From Deltaproteobacteria bacterium CG11_big_fil_rev_8_21_14_0_20_42_23 (GTDB lineage: Bacteria; UBA10199; 2-02-FULL-44-16): DNA of 35,187 nucleotides. Positions 8,127 through 18,343 of this stretch are shown piece after piece. Below the pieces are notes generated by a model. That model saw nothing but the letters and a program-made list of their open reading frames with translations. It was not told the DNA's origin and did no database searches. Position numbers and translations under genes: made by a program. The stretch is from contig PCXC01000057.1 of the NCBI GenBank assembly GCA_002796345.1, positions 1 through 35,187 of the forward strand, read 5' to 3'. How positions within the stretch are numbered: position 1 is the first letter of the stretch; every line of letters starts with the position of its first letter.

Positions 8127-8876
8127 ATGCCGCATTTTTTTGTGAATAAAAAACTTGAAACGGGAAAAGAATATGCGCTTGAAGAGCAAGATGCAAAACA
8201 CATAGCACTTGTACTCAGGCTTAAACGCGGAGATGCAATAGCATTAAGCTCTGGCGATGGTAAAACATACGCAGCGTTGCTTACCACTGTAGATAAAAAG
8301 CAAGTTGTGGCCTTCATTGAAGATGAACGACCAGCTTCGCCTTTAAAGCATCTGCCAAGCCTTGCTCAAGCTGTGGTTAAACACGACCGCATCGAATGGA
8401 TTATTCAAAAAGCGGTTGAACTTGGAACCTTGCATATTTTCCCTTTCACTTCCGAGCGAACTATTCCCAAGTTTGCGCAATCGGTAGATGAGAAAAAAAA
8501 TAAACGCTGGAACGAAATTGCGCTTGCGGCTGCAAAGCAATCGGGTTTTCCCTTTAAGCCAACCGTGCATTCTATTGCGAGCTTTTCAGAGCTCTTTGAA
8601 GCTCTTCCCAACACTGACAACAAACTGCTTTTGTGGGAAGGTGAAAAACAGCGCGATCTCAAATCCTATTTTTCAAGCCCAAGTTACCAACAAGATAAAA
8701 GTTCAACCCTTATCATTGGACCCGAAGGTGGTTTTGCAGAACACGAAGTGAACCTTGCAAAAAAAGCTGGGGCAGTTTCGCTAAGCCTTGGTCATCAAAT
8801 TTTGCGTGTTGAAACAGCAAGCCTTGCAGCCTTAACTTTAGTCCAATTTCACACAGGAAATATGAGCCTCACATGA
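8127..8876 (+). CDS. rsmE: 16S rRNA (uracil-1498-N3)-methyltransferase
   Basis: RsmE methylates U1498 in helix 44 of 16S rRNA. The 249-residue protein has an N-terminal PUA-like RNA-binding domain (about 1-70) and a SPOUT knot domain. Visible motifs are QKAVELG (94-100), the SAM-binding LIIGPEGGFAEHE (195-207) and the knot segment LGHQILRVETA (221-231), which together are diagnostic. The start abuts the prmA stop, and the stop overlaps the next gene in an ATGA junction, so translation of all three is probably coupled. Confidence 0.95.
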   Translation: MPHFFVNKKLETGKEYALEEQDAKHIALVLRLKRGDAIALSSGDGKTYAALLTTVDKKQVVAFIEDERPASPLKHLPSLAQAVVKHDRIEWIIQKAVELGTLHIFPFTSERTIPKFAQSVDEKKNKRWNEIALAAAKQSGFPFKPTVHSIASFSELFEALPNTDNKLLLWEGEKQRDLKSYFSSPSYQQDKSSTLIIGPEGGFAEHEVNLAKKAGAVSLSLGHQILRVETASLAALTLVQFHTGNMSLT

Positions 8877-9616
8877 CAGAACACTTTCTGCTTTTTGCAC
8901 ATCGTGGCGCAAAAGATGTCGCTCCTGAAAATACGCTTTCTGCCTTTCGCAAAGCCATTCAGCTTCAAGCTGATGGAGTTGAGTTTGATGTGCTGGTGAC
9001 GAAAGACGGCGTACCCGTTGTAAGCCACAACAACAACTTAAGTGAACTGACAAACGGAAGATGCTGCGTTCATTCAAGTAGCTATAAGGAAATTGAACAT
9101 CTTGATGCCGGAAGCCACTTTTCCGCCCACTATAAAGGTGAGCGGCTTCCCACTTTAGTCCAAGTGTTACATCTCTTTTCGGGAAAAAATCTGTTGATCA
9201 ACATCGAAATAAAAAGAGAAGCCAATATCAGCAAAAAACATCTGGATGCCATTTTTGATATCATCACCCATTTTGGTGAAGAAAAAAATGTCATCATTTC
9301 TTCGTTTTCGCTGCGCATTATGATGTATGTGAAAAAAAGAATTCCACACATTAAAAGAGCTGTGCTTTTCAGATCTGGGCCGTTCTCTACCTTTCGTGCC
9401 AAGCTCCGATGCCGTATTATCAAGCCTTTTAGCTTGCATCCTCCTTTCTCGGCGCTTTCACGAAGACTTGTTCGTTTTGCAAAAATGAAGGGGATTTTCA
9501 TTTACTCCTGGACGATCAATACAGAAGCAGATATTAAAAAATGCAAAGCCATGCACATTGATGGCATTATGACCGACAGCATTTCGCTCTCTCGCGAATT
9601 TCTAAAATCTCATTGA
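8873..9616 (+). CDS. Glycerophosphodiester phosphodiesterase (GDPD family)
   Basis: The enzyme hydrolyses glycerophosphodiesters from phospholipid turnover to glycerol-3-phosphate and an alcohol. The 247-residue TIM-barrel protein starts FAHRGAKDVAPENT, with catalytic His10-Arg11 and metal-binding Glu19. VEFDVLVTKDG supplies Glu37 and Asp39, and His52 in SHNNNL is the second catalytic histidine. Most relatives have HD where this one has HN. The C-terminus ends with the usual YSWTIN...DGIMTD pattern. No signal peptide is present, so it is probably cytoplasmic like UgpQ. It overlaps rsmE by 4 bp. Confidence 0.92.
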   Translation: MTEHFLLFAHRGAKDVAPENTLSAFRKAIQLQADGVEFDVLVTKDGVPVVSHNNNLSELTNGRCCVHSSSYKEIEHLDAGSHFSAHYKGERLPTLVQVLHLFSGKNLLINIEIKREANISKKHLDAIFDIITHFGEEKNVIISSFSLRIMMYVKKRIPHIKRAVLFRSGPFSTFRAKLRCRIIKPFSLHPPFSALSRRLVRFAKMKGIFIYSWTINTEADIKKCKAMHIDGIMTDSISLSREFLKSH

Positions 9617-9635
9617 GTTGGGAGAAAACAAGATC

Positions 9636-11315
9636 ATGGCAAACGCCTTTGAAGAATTTGATGAGCTTGACCTGCCCGATCTTCCCGATGATTTTTCTGA
9701 CAGTGATGAAGCAACCCTTCAAGAAGATCTCGAAGACTTTCCTCCTTCCAACAAAAGAAGATCTTCTTTATCAGCACCAACAGCATCTCCCTACAAAGAT
9801 AGATTTGCTGCGCTTTTGCTGGACATAGCTTTTATTTATCTTTTCTACTGGTTTTTTGCTTATCTGTATTTATTCATTGCAAAAGGAACACTTTTTGGTG
9901 CCATTCCCTTGTTTGGTTTTCATGGTGTTTTCTTGCATGTCCTTTTTTTTCTTCTCACCCTTCTTTTCTTTAGTTTTTTCGAAACCGTTTTACAGGCAAG
10001 CCCAGGAAAACTGTTGTGCAGTCTAAAAATTGCAAAAACAAATGGTGAAAATCTTTCCTTTGTTTCCGCTTTGCTTCGAAATCTTCTCAAACCACTTGAT
10101 CTGCTTTTGTGTTTTACGCTTGTAAATCTGATTGTGCTCGATCAAACAAGATACCGTCAGCGCATAGGTGATCTGCTGGCCAAAACATTTGTGATTCAGA
10201 TAAAAAAGAAAACTCCATTTCCACCTCAACTACACAAAGCCGAACTTGCCTCAGGCTCGGGAAGATTGTGCGCTGGATTGATCGACTTCATTTTCTTTGC
10301 AGCTTTTCTCTTTGGACTTCTCTTCAGCTTCAGTCCAAATCACCCTCAAGGAAGTTTGCTGCTTCTTTTGCTTCTTCCCTTACTTGCCTTTTCTTATTTG
10401 ATTTTCTTTCAGCAGATTTTAAAAACCAGCCCCGGAAAATTTTTCTTTGCATATGAAATTATCCAAGAAAGAAGAAGTCCTCTTCTTTTTTCATCTGCCG
10501 TTGTCAGAACTTTTTTGTATATTTTTGATTTGCTCCCAAGCTCACTCCTCCCCGTTATTCTTTCCGAAAAACACCAACGTCTTGGCGATCTTGCTGCTGG
10601 CACAATTGTGGTGAAATGGAAACGCAGCATCAGAGGAGCCATTGCTTTCGCTCTTGGCCTCATTCTTTCTGGCGGACTTCTTGCGAGTCAGTTGGAAGTG
10701 CGTGACAACATTCTCACTGAAAACTTTTATCTCAATTTTCTTCCTCGTTTTTCTTCATCATCTGTTGCTGTGGACGAAAAAAAATTATTTGGCAACCTTG
10801 TCTTGAGTGAGCTTTCTTTTTCAGAAGGACCAGACCTCGAAGTAAGAACCGTTCCTCTTTTTGTACCTGGAGAAACGGTTTATATGAGTTTTGTGATTAC
10901 TGGGTTTGAACTTAAAGGCGGGAAAGCTTGGCTCACCGATGATTTGCAAGTTCAATACCCCGACAACTCTTTGGGACTTTCCCTTGAAAAGGCTATCGAG
11001 TACCACGACTATGCAAATGAGAACATGCCCATCACCTTTACCAATAGCCTTACGTTACCTGAAAACAGTACTTCGGGAAGATACAACATTGTCATTACAC
11101 TTCGAGATAAGCATGCTGAAAAAGAGGTTCGTGAGTTTCGCTACTTTTATGTAAAAGCCAGCGAACCAACTCCAGTCATAAAAAAATCACCTGCACCAGA
11201 AATTCGTGAAGAAATATCAGAAGAGCCAAGCTTTAGAAATGAAGATGAGACCAATAACGACACACGATATTTTCGTGAAGAAAGCCGCGGTGGACGCGAC
11301 GAATTTCTTTACTGA
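9636..11315 (+). CDS. Membrane protein with two RDD domains and an exported C-terminal domain
   Basis: The start chosen is ATG with GGGAG about 10 nt upstream; a TTG at 9618 is in frame but sits before that site. The 559-residue protein has an acidic N-terminal tail (1-50). Two RDD domains follow: about 53-189 and 209-327. The duplication shows in paired motifs: ASPGKLLCSLKI / TSPGKFFFAYEI and QRIGDLLAKTFVI / QRLGDLAAGTIVV. A further membrane helix (about 333-350) leads to an extracytoplasmic region of about 200 residues that looks like a beta-sandwich (FVPGETVYMSFVITGFELKG...GRYNIVITLRD) and ends in a charged tail. RDD proteins are mostly uncharacterised; some act in ion transport. Its last 7 bp overlap the end of convergent mrdA. 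Confidence 0.85.
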   Translation: MANAFEEFDELDLPDLPDDFSDSDEATLQEDLEDFPPSNKRRSSLSAPTASPYKDRFAALLLDIAFIYLFYWFFAYLYLFIAKGTLFGAIPLFGFHGVFLHVLFFLLTLLFFSFFETVLQASPGKLLCSLKIAKTNGENLSFVSALLRNLLKPLDLLLCFTLVNLIVLDQTRYRQRIGDLLAKTFVIQIKKKTPFPPQLHKAELASGSGRLCAGLIDFIFFAAFLFGLLFSFSPNHPQGSLLLLLLLPLLAFSYLIFFQQILKTSPGKFFFAYEIIQERRSPLLFSSAVVRTFLYIFDLLPSSLLPVILSEKHQRLGDLAAGTIVVKWKRSIRGAIAFALGLILSGGLLASQLEVRDNILTENFYLNFLPRFSSSSVAVDEKKLFGNLVLSELSFSEGPDLEVRTVPLFVPGETVYMSFVITGFELKGGKAWLTDDLQVQYPDNSLGLSLEKAIEYHDYANENMPITFTNSLTLPENSTSGRYNIVITLRDKHAEKEVREFRYFYVKASEPTPVIKKSPAPEIREEISEEPSFRNEDETNNDTRYFREESRGGRDEFLY

Positions 11316-13189
11316 TCTTCAGTTGCTGGCAGTTTTCCTTCTTTCAGCTTATGGTACAACGCAAAAAGTTCTCCCACAATTGGTGCCGCCGTACGTGAAC
11401 CACCTCCACCATGTTCCACAATAACAGCCGCCGCTAATTCAGGTTTTTCAGTTGGAGTAAATCCAACAAACCACGCATGATCTTTACATTTTTCGCTCGT
11501 GCATTTTCCTGCCAGGCTTACAACCTGTGCTGTACCTGTCTTTCCGCCAACAGGAACTCCAAAGCGCTGCACACCTCTTGCGGTGCCATCGCCATCATTC
11601 ACCACTCCCACCAATGCTGCTTTTACTCGCTCTAATGCTTCGGGATCTAAATTGAGCGAGTCGCCTTCATGGTGTTCATGCTGATAAGTCTGCTTACCTT
11701 CAATATCAACAGCATTCTCCACCAAGTAGGGAGTAAGTTTGTGCCCACCATTTACAATGTGAGCAAGCGCAACAGCATTTTGAAGCGGAGTAACAAGATC
11801 GTACCCTTGGCCAATGGCAATAGAGAGCGTTTCACCTTCTTGCCATTTTGAGCCAAAACGTTTCAACTTCCATTCGGAAGTAGGAATCAAACCAGATTTT
11901 TCTCCATCAAGTCCAATGCCAGTAGGAGCGCCAAAGCCAAGCTTTTTGGCATAGTGAGCAATCATATCTACTCCAAGCCTTTGGCCATTCACATAATAGT
12001 AGATATCACACGAACCCGTAAGCGAGCGATGAAGATCGACGGCACCATGGCCATTACGATTCCAACAGTGAAACACTCGGTTTCCAAAACGTTTTGCACC
12101 TGCACAAAATACCTGATCATTTGGCTTTACCGTTTTCTCGGAGAGCAACGCCAATGCGGGTACCATTTTATAGGTAGATGCTGGTGGATAGGTGGCTTGA
12201 ATGGTTCGATTTAAAAGTGGCTTGGATTCGTCGAGCAAAAGTTGGCGCCAATATTTGTCGCCCTCTTCACTTTCAAGTTTGTTGAGATCATACGATGGCG
12301 TGCTCAAGAATGTTCTGAGCGCACCTGTTTTTACATCGATCAAAACGACAGCACCTTTTCGGCCATCAAGAAGTTCAGTGGCTTTTCTCTGCAGAGTATC
12401 ATCTATGGTGAGGTAAAGATTTTCACCTGGAACAGGCGGAACCGTGCGCAGGTCTTCAGCAATCCCTTCGTAGTCAACTTCTTTTCCAACGGCACTCACT
12501 AGCTTTTGCTCGTAGCCATCAATGCCCCGCAACTGCAGATCCCATCGCTCTTCTAGGCCTTGCACTCCAACGTAATCACCCAAACTATATCGGCCGGGAT
12601 GCGCATCTTTAAACCGTTTCAGGCGATCGGCATTAATTTCTCGTACGTATCCCATCAGGTGACTCACAAGAGTTCCATGAGGATAGACGCGACGATAGTG
12701 TTGTTTTATTTCAAGGCCGCGCAGGTCGTAGACATCGTGTGCCTGTGGCCACGCGTGATGTCTCGCTTGCAATTTGGAAACATCTGAAAGACTGATATCC
12801 GCCTTTACCAACAAGGGTTGATATCTTGCTTGGTGTTTTCTTTTTTCCCATATTTTTTCTACGTCGGGGAGCGGAAGCGAAAAAAGTTCGCTTGTGTGTT
12901 TCAAAAGTACTGGAGGATCAACCACATATTGAGGAACAATCACCAAATCAAAAACAACTTGGTTATCAACTAAAATTTCTCCATTGCGATCGAAAAACAT
13001 TCCTCGAGGCGCCGGTTGTTTTATTTCTTTGATACTGTTTTCAAGCGAAAAGTGGCGGTAGAGATCACCCTTCGAGACCTGCAAAGCGTACAAACGTGCA
13101 ATCACAATAAGAAAAAAAACAACAATCGCTATCACCGGAAACTTGTAGCGATTTTCAACATCGTAGGTGTATTCATGTGTAAGTTGCAT
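11309..13189 (-). CDS. mrdA: Penicillin-binding protein 2 (peptidoglycan transpeptidase)
   Basis: PBP2 cross-links peptidoglycan during cell elongation together with the MreBCD complex. The 626-residue protein has a short cytoplasmic tail, one membrane helix (about 17-36) and the pedestal domain with PAPRGMFFDRNGEIL (59-73) and GVQGLEERWD (208-217). The transpeptidase domain has the active-site STYK (Ser338, Lys341), SCD at 393-395 and KTG at 550-552. All catalytic motifs are intact. It is the last gene of the mre operon, 18 bp after mreD. The usual partner rodA does not follow; the convergent double-RDD gene overlaps its stop by 7 bp. Confidence 0.95.
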   Translation of the reverse strand: MQLTHEYTYDVENRYKFPVIAIVVFFLIVIARLYALQVSKGDLYRHFSLENSIKEIKQPAPRGMFFDRNGEILVDNQVVFDLVIVPQYVVDPPVLLKHTSELFSLPLPDVEKIWEKRKHQARYQPLLVKADISLSDVSKLQARHHAWPQAHDVYDLRGLEIKQHYRRVYPHGTLVSHLMGYVREINADRLKRFKDAHPGRYSLGDYVGVQGLEERWDLQLRGIDGYEQKLVSAVGKEVDYEGIAEDLRTVPPVPGENLYLTIDDTLQRKATELLDGRKGAVVLIDVKTGALRTFLSTPSYDLNKLESEEGDKYWRQLLLDESKPLLNRTIQATYPPASTYKMVPALALLSEKTVKPNDQVFCAGAKRFGNRVFHCWNRNGHGAVDLHRSLTGSCDIYYYVNGQRLGVDMIAHYAKKLGFGAPTGIGLDGEKSGLIPTSEWKLKRFGSKWQEGETLSIAIGQGYDLVTPLQNAVALAHIVNGGHKLTPYLVENAVDIEGKQTYQHEHHEGDSLNLDPEALERVKAALVGVVNDGDGTARGVQRFGVPVGGKTGTAQVVSLAGKCTSEKCKDHAWFVGFTPTEKPELAAAVIVEHGGGGSRTAAPIVGELFALYHKLKEGKLPATEDQ

Positions 13190-13207
13190 AGCACTCTTTA
13201 AGATGCG

Positions 13208-13732
13208 TTATGGTGAAAGAAGCTTCGATGGTTTTTTCAGGTTTTCCCATCTTAACTTTCCATACCAAAGAAGAAAAGGAAGCATCAACAGGCCCAAGAG
13301 GCCATCGCACGGCGCTTGTAGAAACGCGTGGCTTAGCCAAGAAAAAAAGACCGCTTTTTCACCGGTAGAAATATACAAAATAGTTCCAATGATGACTTTG
13401 TCCGAAAAACTTATAACTGAAATCCAAAAAAACTTTGCAAAACGATCTGAAAAGGAAACCGTATTCATAATCAAACGCATCATCACATATAAAATGATAA
13501 AACTGATAAGACTCACGCCAAAGGGAAGTAGAGAAATGCTGTCTGCAAAAAGCGCCAAGACAAGTAGTGTGGGAAGACTTGCTTTTTTTTCTGCTTGAAA
13601 AAGAAGCGCTGCAACCACAAAAATAAAAAGATCAATGTGCAAATAACGGCTGGGAAAAGATGAAAGCCACGTCGTCTGAAGTGACAACGCCACAAGAGCA
13701 TACGCAAAATATAAAAAGAAAAAGCGCATCAT
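13208..13732 (-). CDS. mreD: Rod shape-determining protein MreD
   Basis: MreD is a polytopic inner-membrane protein of the elongasome. The 174-residue product is almost wholly hydrophobic, with about five or six membrane helices, and carries the LPFGVSLISFIILYVMMRLI stretch common in MreD. Identification rests on size, topology and position between mreC and mrdA; sequence conservation in this family is low. Its ATG touches the mreC stop with no gap. Confidence 0.9.
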   Translation of the reverse strand: MMRFFFLYFAYALVALSLQTTWLSSFPSRYLHIDLFIFVVAALLFQAEKKASLPTLLVLALFADSISLLPFGVSLISFIILYVMMRLIMNTVSFSDRFAKFFWISVISFSDKVIIGTILYISTGEKAVFFSWLSHAFLQAPCDGLLGLLMLPFLLWYGKLRWENLKKPSKLLSP

Positions 13733-14569
13733 TTACCTTGTTTTTTTCATGAGCACCGCAACTTCTCTCAGTTGAGAAAAATCTCTTACCGGAATTAAAT
13801 CGGCTTTTTGAAAAACTCCGTATTCTGAAACTTCAACTTTGTGCACCACACCCGCTTTTAAACCTGATGGATAAATCTCATCCAAGCCGGAAGTAATCAC
13901 CACATCACCTTCTTTCACATCACTTGCTCGGTGCAAATAATCAAGTGACGCCACGCCACCTTGCACCTTCGCTTTTTTACTTTTTCCCACCAAAAGAGCT
14001 CTGGTTTGTGAGCGTTCTATAAAAACATCGACAACACTATTTACATCGTCCAGCAAAAGCACGTGGGATCTATGTTTCCCCACTTCACCAATTCTACCAA
14101 CAACACCTTCGCCAACCACTACTGGCATATACACTTGAAGCCCATCGGCAGTGCCGCGGTTGATAACAATGCTGCTAATTTCTGTTTGAGGATCATGAGC
14201 AATTACACGCGCCATAATCGGTTCCCACTGCTCCATGTCTTGATAGTGCAAAAGCTGTTTAAGCCGTTCATTTTCTTGTTGAAGCTCTTCAAGGTAAATG
14301 AGTTGTCCTTTTAATTTTGATACTTGGTTTGTGAGCCGAAGGTTTATTTTTTTGGTGTGAACAAGAGCAATATAATTATTCCACGTTGAATGAACACCTT
14401 GTCCCACAAAAGAAAACACGTTTTGAAAAGGTTCAACTACATTCCATAGGGCTTGCTCATACCAAGGAGCGCGTCTTGCACCGTAACGAGTAAACGAGAA
14501 AAAAATAAGAAAAAGAAGGAGAGGAATAAAGAATCTCAGTATTCGAAATCGGCGTGAGTAATCTGACAT
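13733..14569 (-). CDS. mreC: Rod shape-determining protein MreC
   Basis: MreC is a bitopic inner-membrane protein whose periplasmic beta domain links MreB to PBP2. The 278-residue product has one N-terminal membrane helix (about 12-27), a coiled coil (about 73-107, VSKLKGQLIYLEELQQENERL with regular leucines) and the beta-sandwich region with ARVIAHDPQ, IVINRGTADGL and VITSGLDEIYPSGLKAGVV, all typical. Only a weak ribosome site is visible. A 153-bp gap with a repeat element separates it from mreB, so mreB may be partly independent. Confidence 0.95.
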   Translation of the reverse strand: MSDYSRRFRILRFFIPLLLFLIFFSFTRYGARRAPWYEQALWNVVEPFQNVFSFVGQGVHSTWNNYIALVHTKKINLRLTNQVSKLKGQLIYLEELQQENERLKQLLHYQDMEQWEPIMARVIAHDPQTEISSIVINRGTADGLQVYMPVVVGEGVVGRIGEVGKHRSHVLLLDDVNSVVDVFIERSQTRALLVGKSKKAKVQGGVASLDYLHRASDVKEGDVVITSGLDEIYPSGLKAGVVHKVEVSEYGVFQKADLIPVRDFSQLREVAVLMKKTR

Positions 14570-14613
14570 AAGCGTTCTTTGAAATATGAGCTAAATGTTT
14601 AGAGTGTGTGGTT

Positions 14614-14680
14614 GTCATCCTGAACGTAGTGAAGGATCTCCTCGAAAACACAGTAGATTCTTCGCTTTGCTCAGAATGAC
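14614..14680. repeat. Imperfect inverted repeat of the GTCATCC family between mreB and mreC
   Basis: A left arm GTCATCCTGAACGTAGTGAA (from 14614) and a right arm TTCGCTTTGCTCAGAATGAC (ending 14680) are near-complementary, separated by about 15 nt, and would form a long hairpin in either strand. The arms resemble segments near 595 and 745-765, and more weakly 20570-20625. It lies in the mreB-mreC gap, where it might attenuate or stabilise the transcript. Confidence 0.7.
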
Positions 14681-14722
14681 AAGAGGCTAATTGTCAACAC
14701 GCCCTAGTATGGCGAGGAGCAA

Positions 14723-15904
<1,182 letters not shown>

Positions 15905-15935
15905 TTACTAACCCTCAAACAAAAGTGACAAAATT

Positions 15936-16958
15936 ATGCTCGATATTTTAAGAAGAAACGCATCTTCATGGATCATCAAGGTTGTTCTTGGAGCAATCAT
16001 TCTCAGCTTCGTTCTCTTTTTCGGCTACCAGGCAAGCAACCAAAACGCCTACGGTTCAGCTTCAGCGCCTGCAGCCACCATAAACGGCCATGACGTTCCC
16101 AGCGGGCTTTACCAGGCACAGCTTGAGCAAAACCTTAATCAGATGAAAAGTTCTTTTCAGTATGACACGGTTCCCGATTTTGTGAAAAATCTTGCTGAAA
16201 CCAATACCCTTCGCCAGCTTGTTCAACGCACCATCATGGTCAATGCCACAGACAAACTCAACATTGCCATTAACGATGAAGAGCTTGCAGCGCACATCAT
16301 GCGCATTTACTCAAACCAAGGTGCAGCGTTCGATCCTCTTCAATATCGATACGAAGAACTTCCTTATCGTTCAGCACAACTTGGCATTAACTTCGAACAG
16401 CTTATCAAAGAAGACTTGGCCATCAGCCATTTTTACGACTACTTCGGCAATGTAAAATATCCTCTTTCTGTTTCTGCGGACGAAGAGCAAGCCATGAAAA
16501 CAAAAACGTGGACCTTCTTAGAGCTCGATCTGGATAAAGCAGAGCTTCAAAAAAACAAAACCTTAAAAGAAGGCGAAAATCTTGATGCCCTCAAACAAGC
16601 CTTCCTCGACGCCAAAGATGAAAAAACATGGAACAAGCTGGCGAAACAATACAAGCTCACCTCAAAAGTACTTGGGCCATTTTCCTTTGCAGACCGCAGA
16701 GCCACATTGCCAGCAAGTTTAAGCGCTGATGATCAAATAAAACTCTTTAGCCTTTCTGCTGCAACTCCGCATTTTGAAAAGGAAACAGCCGAAGGAAAGT
16801 TGAGCCTCTTCTTCTTTAAAGACAGCGGAGAACGTAAACTAAAACCTGAAGAAGAAGCTGCAACAGACCTTGCTTCCACTTCATTTATTGGTTCATGGTT
16901 TGGAAAAGCTGCTCTTGAAGCCAAAGTTGAATCTCACCTCAATCCACAATCAAAATGA
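15936..16958 (+). CDS. PpiD/SurA-N-like membrane-anchored periplasmic protein
   Basis: The opening MLDILRRNASSWIIKVVLG is nearly that of PpiD, with one membrane helix (about 13-33) and the rest in the periplasm. The region from about 45 to 190 matches the SurA/PpiD N-terminal chaperone layout (INGHDVPSGLYQAQLEQ, then LRQLVQRTIMVNATDKLNIAINDEEL split over two helices). The 340-residue length is well below PpiD (about 620), and I do not see the parvulin isomerase domain with its conserved motifs. A chaperone-only function in outer-membrane or secreted protein folding is the likeliest role. Its stop overlaps the next start by 4 bp. Confidence 0.8.
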   Translation: MLDILRRNASSWIIKVVLGAIILSFVLFFGYQASNQNAYGSASAPAATINGHDVPSGLYQAQLEQNLNQMKSSFQYDTVPDFVKNLAETNTLRQLVQRTIMVNATDKLNIAINDEELAAHIMRIYSNQGAAFDPLQYRYEELPYRSAQLGINFEQLIKEDLAISHFYDYFGNVKYPLSVSADEEQAMKTKTWTFLELDLDKAELQKNKTLKEGENLDALKQAFLDAKDEKTWNKLAKQYKLTSKVLGPFSFADRRATLPASLSADDQIKLFSLSAATPHFEKETAEGKLSLFFFKDSGERKLKPEEEAATDLASTSFIGSWFGKAALEAKVESHLNPQSK

Positions 16959-18325
16959 TAGCCGCTTTACAGGAACTTATTCGCCGGGGGGCCGAGCTTT
17001 ACGAAGTGGGTGGAGTGGTTCGCGATCACCTTCTTGGGCGAGAAACAAATGACAACGACTACCTCGTTCGATGTCTTCCGGTAGATGAACTCATCAAGAT
17101 TTTAAAGCCGTTTGGAAAAGTGGCACTTGTAGGAAAATCATTTGGGGTTATCAAATTTTCCCCTCACGCAAAGCCATCTGTTGAAATTGACTTCGCCCTT
17201 CCACGAAAAGAAGTTTCAACGGGAGAGGGTCATCGTGATTTCGATGTCATGTTTGACCACATGCTTCCCGTTGCTGAAGATCTTTCTCGCCGAGATTTCA
17301 CGATCAATGCCATTGCAAAATCGGTAAACACTGGTGAAATTATCGATCCTTTTCATGGCCAAGAAGACATCAAGAAAAAACTTATTCGCATGGTTTTTCC
17401 CAAGGCTTTTGAAGAAGACCCGCTTCGTATGTTGCGCGCCATTCAATTTGCAGCACGGCTCCATTTTTCATTAGAAGCTGAAACGAAGCTTGCCATCCAA
17501 AAACATGCAAGTCTCATCAGCACTGTCTCTCCCGAGCGCATCATCGAAGAATTGCGAAAACTCCTTTTAGCCGACAAGCCTTCACTTGGTTTCGATCTCA
17601 TGCATGAAACAGGATTACTTGAAAAAGCATTTCCTGAAATTGCCCTTTTGAAAAAAACGGAACAAGACAAAAAACCTGGCGATACGGTTTACGACCACAC
17701 CATGCGTGTATTGGATGCTAGCCGTGCTGATGCCCTCATCGAAGAACCAGGCGAAATCAATCTGATGCTCGCAGCTTTATTTCATGATGCCGGCAAACCC
17801 AGGACAGCTCAGTATCACAAGCCATCTGATCGCGTAGTCTTTTTCGGCCATCAGCTGGTTTCGAAACACATCGCTAAAAAATGGATGCAAAAAATGAAGG
17901 TGGAAACCATTGGTGCAAACCCCAAAACAGTTCTCACTCTCGTTGAGCATCACATGTTTGAAACCAAAGCCTATTACACCGAGCGCGCCATCAGACGTTT
18001 TATTGCAAAGGTTTCGCCTGAACTCATTTTCAAATTGCTCGATCTGCGCCTTGCCGATAATCGTGGTGGAAAACATCCCAACAGTGTCAACGGCGTAAAA
18101 CGACTTCGCGTAAAAATTCGAGAAGAGCTGGAAAAGCAAAATGCATTTGGCCTTAAAGATTTAGCGATTAACGGCCAAGACTTGATGCAACTGGGTATCC
18201 CGGCAGGCCCTCAACTGGGAAAAGTAATGAAACATTTGCTAGAGCTGGTCATTGATGAACCCGATCTCAACACCAAAGAGAGTCTCTTAGCACTTGCAAA
18301 AAATATCGTAGCTGAACAAGAATAG
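16955..18325 (+). CDS. CCA tRNA nucleotidyltransferase / poly(A) polymerase family with HD domain
   Basis: The enzyme adds or repairs the 3' CCA of tRNA, or is a close relative. The 456-residue protein has the class II nucleotidyltransferase head: GGVVRD (19-24), the metal-binding pair in NDNDYLV (D33, D35), VEIDFALPRKE (76-86), then RRDFTINAIA (112-121) and the EEDPLRMLRAIQFAARL segment (153-169). A C-terminal HD phosphohydrolase domain has FHDAGK (276-281) and further histidines (VEHHMF), as in bacterial CCA enzymes that also act on 2',3'-phosphates. The start overlaps the PpiD-like gene in an ATGA junction. Distinguishing CCA-adding from poly(A) activity needs phylogeny. Confidence 0.9.
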   Translation: MIAALQELIRRGAELYEVGGVVRDHLLGRETNDNDYLVRCLPVDELIKILKPFGKVALVGKSFGVIKFSPHAKPSVEIDFALPRKEVSTGEGHRDFDVMFDHMLPVAEDLSRRDFTINAIAKSVNTGEIIDPFHGQEDIKKKLIRMVFPKAFEEDPLRMLRAIQFAARLHFSLEAETKLAIQKHASLISTVSPERIIEELRKLLLADKPSLGFDLMHETGLLEKAFPEIALLKKTEQDKKPGDTVYDHTMRVLDASRADALIEEPGEINLMLAALFHDAGKPRTAQYHKPSDRVVFFGHQLVSKHIAKKWMQKMKVETIGANPKTVLTLVEHHMFETKAYYTERAIRRFIAKVSPELIFKLLDLRLADNRGGKHPNSVNGVKRLRVKIREELEKQNAFGLKDLAINGQDLMQLGIPAGPQLGKVMKHLLELVIDEPDLNTKESLLALAKNIVAEQE

Positions 18326-18343
18326 CCCAGCTCTGGAGGTAAT

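Noticed and set aside
13167-13598. 143-codon plus-strand frame opposite mreD
   Set aside because: It is antisense to mreD and the start of mrdA, with low-complexity basic composition and no recognisable domain.
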